Shown here piece by piece: positions 1-10,561 of a DNA stretch of 20,388 bases. The translations under genes were made by a program, and so were the position numbers. The stretch is from NCBI GenBank assembly GCA_009801015.1, contig VHZZ01004647.1:8262-28649 (forward strand), in the 5' to 3' direction. Under the pieces are notes generated by a model. That model was not told the DNA's origin. It worked only from the letters and a program-made list of their open reading frames with translations, and searched no databases. Origin of the DNA: Silene noctiflora. Its lineage: Eukaryota > Streptophyta > Magnoliopsida > Caryophyllales > Caryophyllaceae. Every line of letters starts with the position of its first letter. Positions within the stretch are counted from its first letter, which is position 1.

Positions 1-117
1 ATCAGTTGACAATAAAATTATTTTCCCTTCATATATTCTTATTATGAGATTTAAACATGTGATCGCATTATTGTCGAGGACACATACTCCAACAACTCAT
101 ACACTCAAAATACCTTA

Positions 118-885
118 GGGGCCGTTGGATTCAAACATTAGGAATAGAATGCAATGGATTCTAACTCTATGGGGGTATTGACTTAGAACCTCATAACTCT
201 TGATGTTTGTTTGGTTCACCTTTGGAATAAGTTCATATCCTTTTGTTTTTTAATATAGATAATACCAACAATATTATTTATAATTTCAATTACCTAAAAA
301 TACTAACAAATACAAAAATTCAAAATACTTCATAAAAAATCAATACGACAAAATTTAAAATATTCTTGAATTATTAAAAGAATATTGCAATATAATCATC
401 TATCACTCTGCTTGTACGTAGATGATTACAATCAATCATACTTTGTATGATGATTATCCATAGTGATCAATGCTGCAAACACTCAAACACTAATCGTCAT
501 ACATAGCATGTATGATCCTCATCAATGGTGAATGTATTGCTAAATTTGTAATCATGGGATAACATTGCACACAAATTGTACTTTTATATTGGAAAAAAAA
601 AGTAGAAAAGGTAGAAAAGTAGCTGACAATACACAAGAAAAAAAATGAAGAATACAAGAAGATGGGAAAGATTGATTTGGTAAAATGTAATGTTGGATAT
701 TTTTTTTTCTAATATTCTAGGGTTTGGGGGGGGGATGGATGGATTTAGAATCCTGGAGTGAGATTAAGGCATGAGATTTTAGGGAGTTGGGGGTGGAATT
801 AGAACCCCTTGGGTTTCTAACTCCATTCCAAAAAAAGATCAACCAAACACTAGAATCCATTCCAAATACTCCAACCAAACACCCT
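118..885. mobile_element. Probable degenerate non-autonomous DNA transposon (hAT- or Tourist-like)
   Basis: The left edge reads GGGGCCGTTGGATTCAAAC and the right edge, on the other strand, reads AGGGTGTTTGGTTGGAG. Both edges are followed inward by related text (GGAATGGATTCTA, then GTTTGGTT, then GGAAT..GAGTTAGAA). This arrangement of imperfect terminal inverted repeats built on GTTTGGTT is common in plant hAT- and Tourist-like non-autonomous elements. The interior is AT-rich and has no coding potential, apart from a run of nine G at 726-734. I see no convincing target-site duplication, though TTA lies just left of the left edge and TTTA just right of the right edge. Family and exact ends are inferred. 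Confidence 0.4.
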
Positions 886-2274
886 TTAAAAGGAGTGGGG
901 AAGGGGATTTCGAGTGTGTGAGGGAACTTTTCCGATGGTTTGAGTTCGAATTTCGAAGGGACAAAGATGGGTATCAGCGGGTGAGGAAGGGGCCGACGAT
1001 GGTGTCAAGCCATGGCGGCAGTGTTGGGGCTCGACTCTGGTTTTAGTGTCGATGATGGTGGTAGTTTTGGAGTAAGGTAGGGTGGGTTGGTGATTTTTGG
1101 GTGGTTTTCTTATTCCCTTACATATCTTAACCAAACAAGAGGGATAATTAAAGAGTATCTCATTTCATTCATTTCCTTTCCCTTTCTTGATTCCATTTCC
1201 TTTCCCCTATAGAGAAGCTGGCTTAAATGAATTCAAATGCGGAGTCATCTAAAAATAAACACAGATTGTTTAATAAGGCGATCTCTTAACATGAGACCGA
1301 CCCATTTACCAAAATCCCAAAAAAAATTAGATAGAGTAAAATTAAGAAATACAAAACCGACTTCTTTATACTCCTACTTAACTAATTTAGTGGTTCATCT
1401 TCCAAATTAGTAACTGACGAAGAAGCACTCTTTGTCTTCAAAGTTCAAAATACATCAATCACCTTGTTTCATTACAAATTTTTATGCTCCTCCATGCTGC
1501 AATTTCAGAATAATTCAAATGAGTAAAGCAACTGCACACCTCGCACAAGTTCTCCACAAGGAAACTCATCTAAAAGTCACTAATTTGTTATTTAAAACAA
1601 CCAATTTTCATACTAAAATTGACAATATTAATCTAAAAACTATACTTGTTAAAAATAAAGCAACTCTAAACCTGTATTGAAAACAATCAAAATAAAAAAT
1701 TGTTAGTTTTGAAGCTAAAACTTTTAGATTATAAACTATGGTATGAGTCAATTAAAATCATGAGTTAACTATATAAATATTTTAATTTAATTTGAAATTT
1801 TTAGTTTTCAACTTAAAATTTGAAGTCCTCAGTATAGAAACACAAGTTTTTCAATTTAAGCATTTAGTAAAAGTTGTGAAGTATGAAATTTCAGTTTTAA
1901 ATCTGAAACTTACAAGATCAATTCCAAATCTCTGTAGACGATGACATTCTTCATCTTTAGTTTTAACTGATAAATGGAAAGAGATAAATGACCAGAGAAC
2001 GGTGACGAGAATGATAATTGCGGGGGCGATGAGGATACAATTGAAATTTGCAAAGGCGGTGAAGTGGGTGGCGGTGGTGAGAATGTGGATTGCAAATGCG
2101 ATGAGGTAGGTAGCGGTAGTGAGGACATGAACTGAATGAACTGAATGAACTTCTTTATTAGGCTACAATCTCCTATTGGATCCGGCTTATGCTATGAGAC
2201 GGCTTTTTAGGAGAGTTATTGGAAAAACAAAAATAGGTGAGCTCAAATTAAACAAAGTTAGAAAAGCTAAAAAG
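886..2274. other. Non-coding, repeat-like upstream region
   Basis: No supportable gene is visible. From 886 to about 1215 the sequence is purine-rich on the left (AGTGGGGAAGGGGATTT) and pyrimidine-rich on the right (CATTTCCTTTCCC), with AACCAAACAAGAGGG between. This looks like another decayed inverted-repeat element. From 1690 to 1920 it is AT-rich with many short variants of TTTAGTTTT/AAAATTTGAA. From about 1940 to 2130 it is a purine-rich low-complexity stretch of GGTG/GATGAGG. A small direct repeat of CTGAATGAA lies at about 2131-2149. Short open frames here are proline- or lysine-rich composition artefacts. Confidence 0.5.
2269..2273 (-). terminator. RNA polymerase III terminator of the tRNA-Ala gene
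   Basis: Five A on the plus strand give TTTTT on the tRNA strand, starting one base after the tRNA 3' end. This is the standard Pol III stop signal. Further A-runs (2262-2265 and around 2223-2232) could act as back-up. Confidence 0.75.
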
Positions 2275-2347
2275 TGGAGATGCGGGGGATCGAACCCCGT
2301 GCCTCTCGCATGCAAAGCGAGCGCTCTACCATTTGAGCTACATCCCC
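2275..2347 (-). tRNA. tRNA-Ala (anticodon UGC), nuclear type
   Basis: The 73-nt cloverleaf is complete. The acceptor GGGGATG pairs with CATCTCC and carries the G3:U70 wobble pair that is the main identity element for alanyl-tRNA synthetase; the discriminator is A. The anticodon stem CTCGC/GCGAG closes a seven-base loop TTTGCAT with anticodon TGC (plus-strand positions 2312-2314), which reads GCA/GCG alanine codons. The internal promoter is intact: A box TAGCTCAAATGG and B box GGTTCGATCCC (plus strand 2286-2296). There is no intron and no encoded CCA, as expected for a eukaryotic nuclear tRNA gene. A T5 terminator follows one base downstream. The gene points away from XRCC2. Confidence 0.97.
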
Positions 2348-2459
2348 AAGTTATTTATTATTCTACATTCATGCAAAATATAACTAATTAATTCAACCTT
2401 ACAGTTTCAATCAGTCTCTTAGAAGGAGGATCTTGTTCCCGCTTAAACCATAGAAATCA
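2348..2459. promoter_or_regulatory. Shared 112-bp region between divergent tRNA-Ala and XRCC2
   Basis: This is all the DNA between the 5' end of the tRNA gene and the XRCC2 start codon, so it must hold the tRNA upstream flank and most or all of the XRCC2 5' leader. The tRNA-proximal part is AT-rich (TTATTTATTATTCT). The XRCC2-proximal part (TCTCTTAGAAGGAGGATC) looks like leader sequence. I see no clear TATA box for XRCC2, so its promoter may overlap the tRNA gene or start within it. That last point is inference. Confidence 0.45.
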
Positions 2460-5400
2460 ATGGCGACAGCGGAGGTAGTAAGAGAATGGGTTAGCACCCA
2501 TGAAACCGCCAAAACGTTCTTCACACGCGCCGCCATTGAACGTCCTCCCTTAATCACGCCCCCCCTACACCGCGTTCCTCTCCGCCCCGGTAACGTCCTC
2601 GAGATTGCCGGTCCTTCTTCCTCCGCTAAATCCCTCATTCTTCTCCAGGTTTCCTTTTTTTTTTTTTTCAATTGTTCTTCAATTTGTTTGGTTAGGTTGT
2701 GGTTGATTGCATTTTGCCTAAGGAGTTTAACGGCGTGCGCTATGGCGGTCTCGAGCAGTCTGTTATGTTTATCGATTTGGATTGTCGTTTTGATGTTTTC
2801 CGTCTTGTGGAGTTGCTCAACGTTCGGATTTCTAGTATCAATCGTAAGTCTTTTTGAGACCTTATAGCATATAGCATGAGGTGATATAAAATGTTCAATT
2901 TTATGTTTCCAAGGTTACTTTACAAGGTTTAGAAAACTGCTTTGTTGATTATGTCAAAATAACCTCAATATGAATTTTTGAGCATTTCGTTAACCACAAT
3001 GAGTTGATCATTTGTGATGTGAGCAAGTATGCTCAAGTCTCAACACAAGTATTTTAAGTAAAGGTTTCGCGATAATTTGTTATCAACTAAAGTTTGGTTA
3101 AAAGGGAGGCATCCAGTTTCTTCCCACGACGCTGAATTAAAATCATTGTAAGGAAATACTGTAATTGGATGAAAATAGACGAACTGACGTAACTGTATTA
3201 CCCTCATCTCCTGGTCTTTTTTATGAGTTGTAAACAAAAGGAAGTACTAACTTCTAATATGTACATAGGCTCATAATGGTGAAAATTAAGAATCTAAGCA
3301 TAGTCAATACTTTCGGTTTCCTGATTGCCTCACGATTTGGTGGGAGTAAGGCTGTGCAGATTAGATCCCAAATCCCTATCCCTCCGACTCTATATGATGA
3401 AGTAGTTGGACCGATTTGAGTAAGGCATTCATTGAGAAGTAGAGCCTGAAAGCCCCTAGCTCATTAATATTGTCCCTCTTATTGACCAGTTTTTATTTAT
3501 TTATTTATTTATTACATCAGCTGTTTTGGTCACTGTATCTAGGATGAACTTGTACAGGGTCAAATGCGGAAGTAAGGCATGGGGCTAGAGACAACAAAGA
3601 TTGCAGCTATGATGAAGAGCTTGTTAGCAAATGCTTGGAGCGCTTTCTATATATCCGTTGTTATGATAGTTTAGAATTTCTCTCTACACTTAAGGTGAGG
3701 AATGTTGAAAAACAAGAACCTTCAGTGCATAACATATTAACAACCAATAAACTGACAAAAGTATGATTGTCGTTGCCTTGATGATTATGATTAGCAAAAG
3801 TTTTTGTTAGCTAAGCATGTAAGGATCATTTTAGGCATACCGCATAAGCTGCTATTAAGTCAAAATATACTAATTCCATTCGATGCCATTCGGTGGTATA
3901 TTTATATATTGATCAGACATCCTCTTGCCAAGTCGTTCGAATTGTTTCTGGATTTCAGAATCATTAGCCTACCTATCATCTCACTACAAAATACTTTTGT
4001 CACTTTTTATTCTTCATTTGGTATTTGCTGATCTCCGTTTCCATGCCTAAATTTCCTGACTAGATTATACTTCTGGTTTCTCTTTGTTTGTCTTTTAGAC
4101 TTTAAACTATCAGCTTCAGTCAAGGCAGCAGCATAATGCCATAGTCAGATTTATGATGATTGACAGGTTGGCCATATTTTATAACTGATGTTTTTTTTTC
4201 ACAGTTATGGTTTGAATTTAGATTCAGATTCATTTAGGGAGACATACATTCTTGTTCAATATAGTTTACTGGATGAAATTTACCTTGCAGAAACGGATGT
4301 ATATGCTTAACTTTGGCTTTTTTCTTTTCTCCTTTTGTCATACAAGTGTGCAAGTATAACATAAGAATGTGATAATCCCTTGTCTTGTATATAGTATCGT
4401 GGATTATATCTACCTTAGATAAATGGGGGAGTAAGGCCTAATTAATTATCATCATTACCCCTTGATAGAGTAGCAATGTAATTACAGAAAGGATGTTTGC
4501 AATTGAGCCTTGCTAAAAACTGAATGACTATATACCAATCTGTGGAAAATGATGTTCGAAGGACTTTAAAGAGTCATTTTGATTTAGTCCATCATGTCCA
4601 AACTCATAAGAAAAAGGAAGCTCTGACTCTCGTGGAACTAAATCTTCGTTTCACCGCTTAAGCCCGAAGCTCTGCAAGGCATTAGCCAAAACACCTTGGT
4701 GTGTCTTCAACGTAAGAACTTCAAACAGTAATTTTCAATTAGTCTATTGTGTCCATAGCCATAAGAATTAAGAACATTGAATGTTTGACTCCAAATGGAA
4801 CCGGACTTAACACATATGCATTACTATAATTTTAATTGTGACTCTCCACATACACATTACTTATGAATTATGACAATTCTCAAGTACCTAATTATGCTGG
4901 ATTTCAACATGCACCCATGTACACACTTTTTTCACATATTTATGCTGTCTTCACTCTTCAGACACAATTAAAATTCCATATAAACGTAGGATGCATTAGC
5001 ATCTCAATCATCAGATGGTTTTCCTTCTAATAATAAGTTGATGGATTCATGAGATGTAAGGAGAAGAAGGGAAAAGTTCTTGTGAATTTATATGAAATCT
5101 TTTTCATCCTTGCCCTTTTACTTAGTTCTCTGATATTTTAAATTCAAGAGTGTGGTTAACAGATTTATGTATTACTACATACGAAACTCCTTTTCATGCC
5201 AGCATTGGAGCTTATTATTGGGTTGATCGTGCTTCAACATCCTTTCCTCTTGGGTCAAACAACAGGTAGTTCTGTGTTAACTAGAAGGTTTGCTGGTCGT
5301 TTTGTTCCATTTTACAGAAATATGTTTTGCACCTGTTCATATTTGTGTAATGAAATTTTCTACATCTGCGCAATAGTGATATCATTTGTGGATATTTCGG

Positions 5401-8400
5401 GGTTTCTGTTAGTATTCTCATGAAGGGCCCTGTTGAAGGTAACTAATCATAATTTTCAAGAATGGTTAGCTTCCTTTTATTTCTATTGAAAGTGTTCAAC
5501 AATGAAAACCACTTATTTCTCTGTCATATTGGCTGGCTGGTAGAAAAACTTCTTGCTGCCACCATATGTTTTTCCAAGTGAGAGTTGGTGAATTGGATGT
5601 TTAGAATCACATCTGGATCCTGGGCAAATCTCTTACTGGAAACTAGTCTCTCATAAGTTAAGAATGAATAGTTGGAAACATGTGATTTTTAGCTAAAAAG
5701 ACGTGGAAATCAATTGTTAGAATTGTGTATGTTCAACCAAAATGTACTACACTACTAAAGTGTATACTGATTTACAGTGGATCTGAATTCATAGTCACAG
5801 TAAGTGACGGAATTTGAAAGTTATTACATATGATTAATGTGGCCCACTATATTCGAAAACACAAATCCACAAATACAGTGGCTCGTTCAGTTGTTTGTAT
5901 GACGACTAACAATCTTGATGGGAGTTTGTTGCTAATTTTGGAATCTGGATCTAGAGTGACATTTGGAAATCAAGCTAGGAAGATGCATCTTGTACCTCAA
6001 ATAAACATAGTTTCTGTAAAGAATTGATAATACTAGCACTCTTAATGACTAATAGGCAGGATTGTGAGCTATAAAATTTTTCTTTGTTGTGTGTGTTACT
6101 TTTATTTATTAATTTCCCCCATACACATTTCATTATGTATTTTTTTTTAATGATTTTACCAATTTTTTAATTATTTTTTTTGAAACTGTTTTGTTTAGAT
6201 TTAATTTTCATTTTTGGTTTCAAATAAAGATTTTTGTCAGCCGACCCCACATCATGTTTTCTTAAGTAGTACTCATTATTCCTTGGTTTTGGATTATGAT
6301 GCAAAAAAGAAAAGAATGACTCACTAAGTTGATGCTATTCTGGACACAATTTTCATATTGAATTATCTAGAAATAGCCTCTTTGTGTTGCTAACACAGGG
6401 TAAGATTGCGCAAATCCGACCCTTGTCACACTGAAATTTCTGGGTGTTCCTGAGGCATTGTATTATGTTGCTGCTGTTGTTGCTGTACCTTTTCTGGTTG
6501 TAAAATAGTTCTAGCTGTTGTGGTTGTCCTTATAGCTACTAGTTTGTTACTTATGTTGGTGAATACGGTTCATGTTTTATGAATAAAGTTGAAATATTAG
6601 GCAAGATACAGTCATACAACTCATTGAAGATGATCTGATAGAATTGTTTACATTATTTAGCTTGTTGAAACATGACTGGGCTCACTTAGTATTCCGCATA
6701 ATTTCTATTATTATGACTCCCTGTATACTTGTCCCGTTTGTCACTTGAGTAAACATTTTTAAATAGTCAGTGACATGATTTTTGAGAAAACGTATTTTGA
6801 AAACCCACTAGCTTGTAAAATTACTTTGGCAGGAAAATCCTCTCTTTTCAAAGTTTGATGGAAGCCGTAGTCCATGAGATTCAAAATATTTTGCAGATAC
6901 AGCCAATGCTTATTTTGGCTACAAAAGCGACAATATTTGGCGACAAGTCTATAACCAATGACGTGAAAAGGTAAGTTTTATCGTATTTATGTTACATAAA
7001 ATGGTTCTTCGGTTTTCATGCTATTCTTCTTTGACCCCTAATAACTTGCCTGTGTAAAAAAAAAGGTTCTTATAATGTGGAACCCGAATACAGTTCAAAT
7101 GACCTTAATTTCAGTTGTCTTTGATGGCTTGGAAACATACAGTAAAATACTCTAAACTTAGGGTGTTCACGATTGTGAGGCATGGCAGTAGACTTTAGGT
7201 TACTGGCTCATATCTCTCTTAGATCATATACAGTTGCACGCCGATCATGCATGAGACCTATAAATGTAATGTAATGATTCCATTCCATATTGAGCAGGAC
7301 ATTCAGAAAATGGTCGTCACATGACACATCAGGTCAACACACAGTTGAAAAAGTTCCAGTTAGTATCTTTCATCGTGAATATATGCCTTCTTCCTGGCAA
7401 GTAAGAATTACTGACATCTGATTGAACATTGTTTTCTTTCAACAAATGTCAATTAGTTTCAATAGTCCATTTTATTAGATCGTCGTGTTCTTTTGGAAAT
7501 TGTGGACCATGTGTTTTGTTTCAAGAGGATCTTACTATCAGTTGATTACAATTAAACATCCCATACATATTATTTGAAATGAATGTGTTGATGTGCTACA
7601 TTAAAATCACAAATGGCGTGCTCCTGTAGTCATGACCTATAGTAGTATACTAGTATAGTGACATGATGTGTGATGGGAACTGAAAAGAGTCATTTATATA
7701 TTTGATGACATGTTTCTGTCATCAGGCAACCCATCATGTTCCCATGCTCTTTGCCCTATTGCATGAGAATTGCCTTGCATATTTGATGCTTAGATCACTT
7801 TAAGTTACTTTTGTTAGTATTAAATTTTCCATGAAGGGAGATATATCATATAGTTAGCATGGTGCCATGGTGTGTACATTATTCCTCGCAACATTAGCGT
7901 GCATCATTCATGAAGCACTTTCTTTACTATATTGGTGTTTTGCATCTACCATTATTTGTTCTTCTAGTGTACCAGTGACTAATGGAACTTTGGAGAGTCA
8001 ATGGCGATACTGATTTCCCTGGAAGTAAAACTAAAACGGCAGACTCGTGTTTCCTTTCTATGCTCTGTATAGGCAATTTGATTTGGTTTCTTTCTCTACT
8101 CCACAATTAGTTTCCTGCTGCAGTCTAAAGACTATTTATGTTGGCTTGTTGTGAGACCTGAGATTGTGCTCGGGCCTATATTAGTGGTAATCTTTCAATT
8201 GTGTTTTTTCAAAGACAATAGCTTTCTAAACAAGAATTGGTTAACATATATCCATGATCCAACCATCACATTAAAATTCATACGCTCATGCAATTCTTGA
8301 CATTTTATGCTTGCATACAGTTTATGAATTTCAGCTTTTCCTTCCCTAGTTCGGGAAGAAAAAGACGGCTTCAGACGGATACCCTAACTATAGCGAAGTA

Positions 8401-9612
8401 GCAAACTATTGCTGATTGTGCTTTTGACTATGTTGATGCCTTCGACTCTCAGCGCTTGCAATTAGCTTAATGTTTCTCATTCTTTTCTCCGTCGACTATG
8501 ACATTATACATAGACTATTGTCAATGAATATCTTATGCCATCATGTTATATTATACGATTAAGCTCAATTCATAAGTTCCATTCACGTGGTCTTTTCAAT
8601 TTTGCAGTCCTTCGTCACACATAGAATATTTGTCCAGCCATCAAGTTCAGAGTTGCGGGCTGGAAAGTGTAATTTTTGTGCTCTCATACCCTGTTCCCTT
8701 CTGTCCTTTATTTAATATTTTAATCTATTTCATTGTTTAATGGAGTCAAAGATCCACTATTATTTGGTTTTCTGGAACAATCATAAGGCAAAATGGCTCA
8801 CTATATGCTTGCGCTTCTTGCCTTCTTCTACAATGGAGCAGCAGCCGAATAATGGAATTGTCCTTGTGGGTCATTTGGAAATAGTCTCCATGTGTTCTTT
8901 ACACTGGGTTAAGGCCGCATATGTACTAGTGTACACCCCCTTACCCCGCCTTAGGCTGGAGCCTTTGAGGCATTTCATTAATGTTGTTGTATTCGTGCAT
9001 ATGGTCGTTTAGAAAAAGTTCCTGTGTCGGTCAAAGGTATTACCGATTTACCATCTCTCTCGTGACTCCCCATGATGCAGCCTAGCCACGATCCTTCTGT
9101 GTGATTTTGTTTGTGGCAGTCTGTGTGTATGTATGTTAACTCTTATTATAATTGTTTAATGCAGATACTCCAACTATAGAGCAAGTATATCAAGTACAAT
9201 GGTTACAGCCTTCCCTGGGCTTCACAGACAAGTTTGCGGTGAGAGATGTAAGCATGAGGAACATATCTCGTGAAGTTTCTGATCCTTTGTCAATCTGATT
9301 TAAACAGCAGGATAACTCTTTATCGCTTGTCACTACCCTATGTCTATTTTCCAACCAACTACCCTTGCCATTTTCATGAAGTGATTATAAAACAGTAATA
9401 AGACGCTGTTCATTGATGGATAAAGGCTATTACATAAAACACAACTTATATTAGAGTCGGTTTTAGGTGTAAAACACACATTAAATGAGAATACATAAGT
9501 ATATTAGTATATGGGTTGTGTTTTGGACTTCGGCACTCTGTATTCATATTGTTAAAACATGCAGGCTGGAATATTTATGGTTTCGCTATATGATACTGCG
9601 GAAGCAAAGTAA
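2460..9612 (+). CDS. XRCC2: DNA repair protein XRCC2 homolog (RAD51 paralog), ten exons
   Basis: RAD51-family ATPase that acts in nuclear homologous-recombination repair. In animals and plants XRCC2 works with RAD51B, RAD51C and RAD51D in the BCDX2 complex that assists RAD51 filament formation; it also affects meiotic recombination. Exons: 2460-2648, 2696-2843, 3558-3694, 4099-4166, 5203-5265, 6833-6970, 7298-7400, 8608-8668, 9165-9247, 9565-9612. All junctions are GT-AG and the phases are consistent, giving 1038 nt and 345 residues. Landmarks are PPLHRVPLRPGN at 34-45 (typical of plant XRCC2), a variant Walker A GPSSSAKS at 51-58 with Ala at the usual second Gly, FIDLDCRFD at 88-96, FLYIRCYDSLEFL near 145-155, Walker B-like FMMIDS at 176-181, MLILATK at 227-233, MPSSWQ-SFVTH across exons 7-8, QWLQPSL in exon 9 and AGIFMVS at 331-337. 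The first ATG with the conserved N-terminus was taken as start. Intron 1 is only 47 nt. The others are 317 to 1567 nt and hold no recognisable genes. Confidence 0.93.
2649..2695 (+). other. Ultra-short (47 nt) first intron of XRCC2
   Basis: The intron runs from GTTTCC to GGTTAG and is very T-rich, with a run of 14 T after TTTCC. Removing exactly these 47 bases joins LILLQ to VVVDCILPK in frame and keeps the length expected from my memory of the Arabidopsis protein. Retaining it would shift the frame. Plant introns are rarely shorter than about 60-70 nt. Confidence 0.75.
3492..3511. repeat. (TTTA)5 microsatellite in XRCC2 intron 2
   Basis: Five perfect TTTA units lie about 50 bp upstream of the exon 3 acceptor. 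They are probably part of an AT-rich intronic tract and a likely length polymorphism. Confidence 0.8.
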
Positions 9613-10561
9613 TATTTGGACGATCTCATGGTAATTTCCTTGATATCTCTTTTTTGGATTTGCAGTAAATTCATGTTGTATTGCTGTACTTGTTTTGTTG
9701 AGTGGAAATTTTGTTATACATAACTTGTATCCAATTTCCTCGATTATGCTTCTTAATCTTGCATGCTATTCTGACAGATTGTTATTACATACCCGTATTG
9801 CAGATGTTGTGAATCAAGGGGCAACATAGAGATACTGACTTTGAGGATTTTGTCTAGGGAAACTTTCAGCTCGTTGAATGAGAAGCCTCAGACAACAGAG
9901 ACTAAACTAATCTTTGAACTTGCTGCCGTGAGTCCTTCAGCATAGAAGTGAAGACTTAAGCATGTCAAGCGGAATTTGTATAATAGAGTATTAGCTACGG
10001 TACATTTTTAGGACATTCTTAACTTTGTTTATATAGTGACTTTTTTAATGGTGTTTTCCTTTGTTTTGTTCTTTTTGCTATTTTACCTTTCGTTGATGGT
10101 TTCAAGCCAGATTAATTTTAGCAGACCCCTGATTATATCGAGATTGAGGCTGTCAGGATTAGCCAATTTTCTGGTGTACATCCATAAATGTGAAGCTTCT
10201 TTGTACTTATTATATTGTCGAAACTCCAAAAGACATTTTTGATCTAACTTAGGGAATTGGATGAGGATTATAAAAGATGTCATATGGGGCAAGTAAGAGG
10301 ATATACTGCTATTTCATGCAGTGCCTTGTATGGTAAGAAGAAGAATCAAGGAATATTTTTGTCCCTCTGGTTTATTTAACGTGAAGTGTAGAAATTCTCT
10401 TGCAAGAAGGTTAGCCAAAAGCAGCAACTTTCTTTCTTTATTTGCTTTTCTGCTTTAAACTTTTTCACCACTTTGTTATAACCTCTATCAAATTCAAAGC
10501 TGCATATCTCAGATCATTTTTCAGAAAATATTTGAGATAAACAGGAGGAGCAAAACAAGAA
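9613..10561 (+). other. Region between XRCC2 and the RING-H2 gene
   Basis: No further protein-coding gene is visible in these 949 bp. The left part must contain the XRCC2 3' UTR. GT at 9631 (ATG/GTAATT) and AG at 9802-9803 (TATTGCAG) could define a 3' UTR intron. The following 9804-9927 segment is less AT-rich than its surroundings and ends at a good donor, GCC/GTGAGT. The right part should contain the promoter and leader of the E3 ligase gene; just before its ATG the sequence reads AGGAGGAGCAAAACAAGAA. Neither transcript end can be fixed from sequence alone. Confidence 0.4.

Noticed and set aside
886-1134. Minus-strand 82-codon frame
   Set aside because: Low-complexity Pro/Ser/Thr composition in a repeat-like region, with no motif and no splice partners.
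1432-1680. Plus-strand 82-codon frame
   Set aside because: AT-driven Lys/Asn/Thr composition, with no recognisable domain or exon structure.
2460-2867. Single-exon 135-codon frame starting at the XRCC2 ATG
   Set aside because: Past 2648 it reads through intron 1 in the wrong frame. The conserved XRCC2 sequence resumes at 2696 in another frame.
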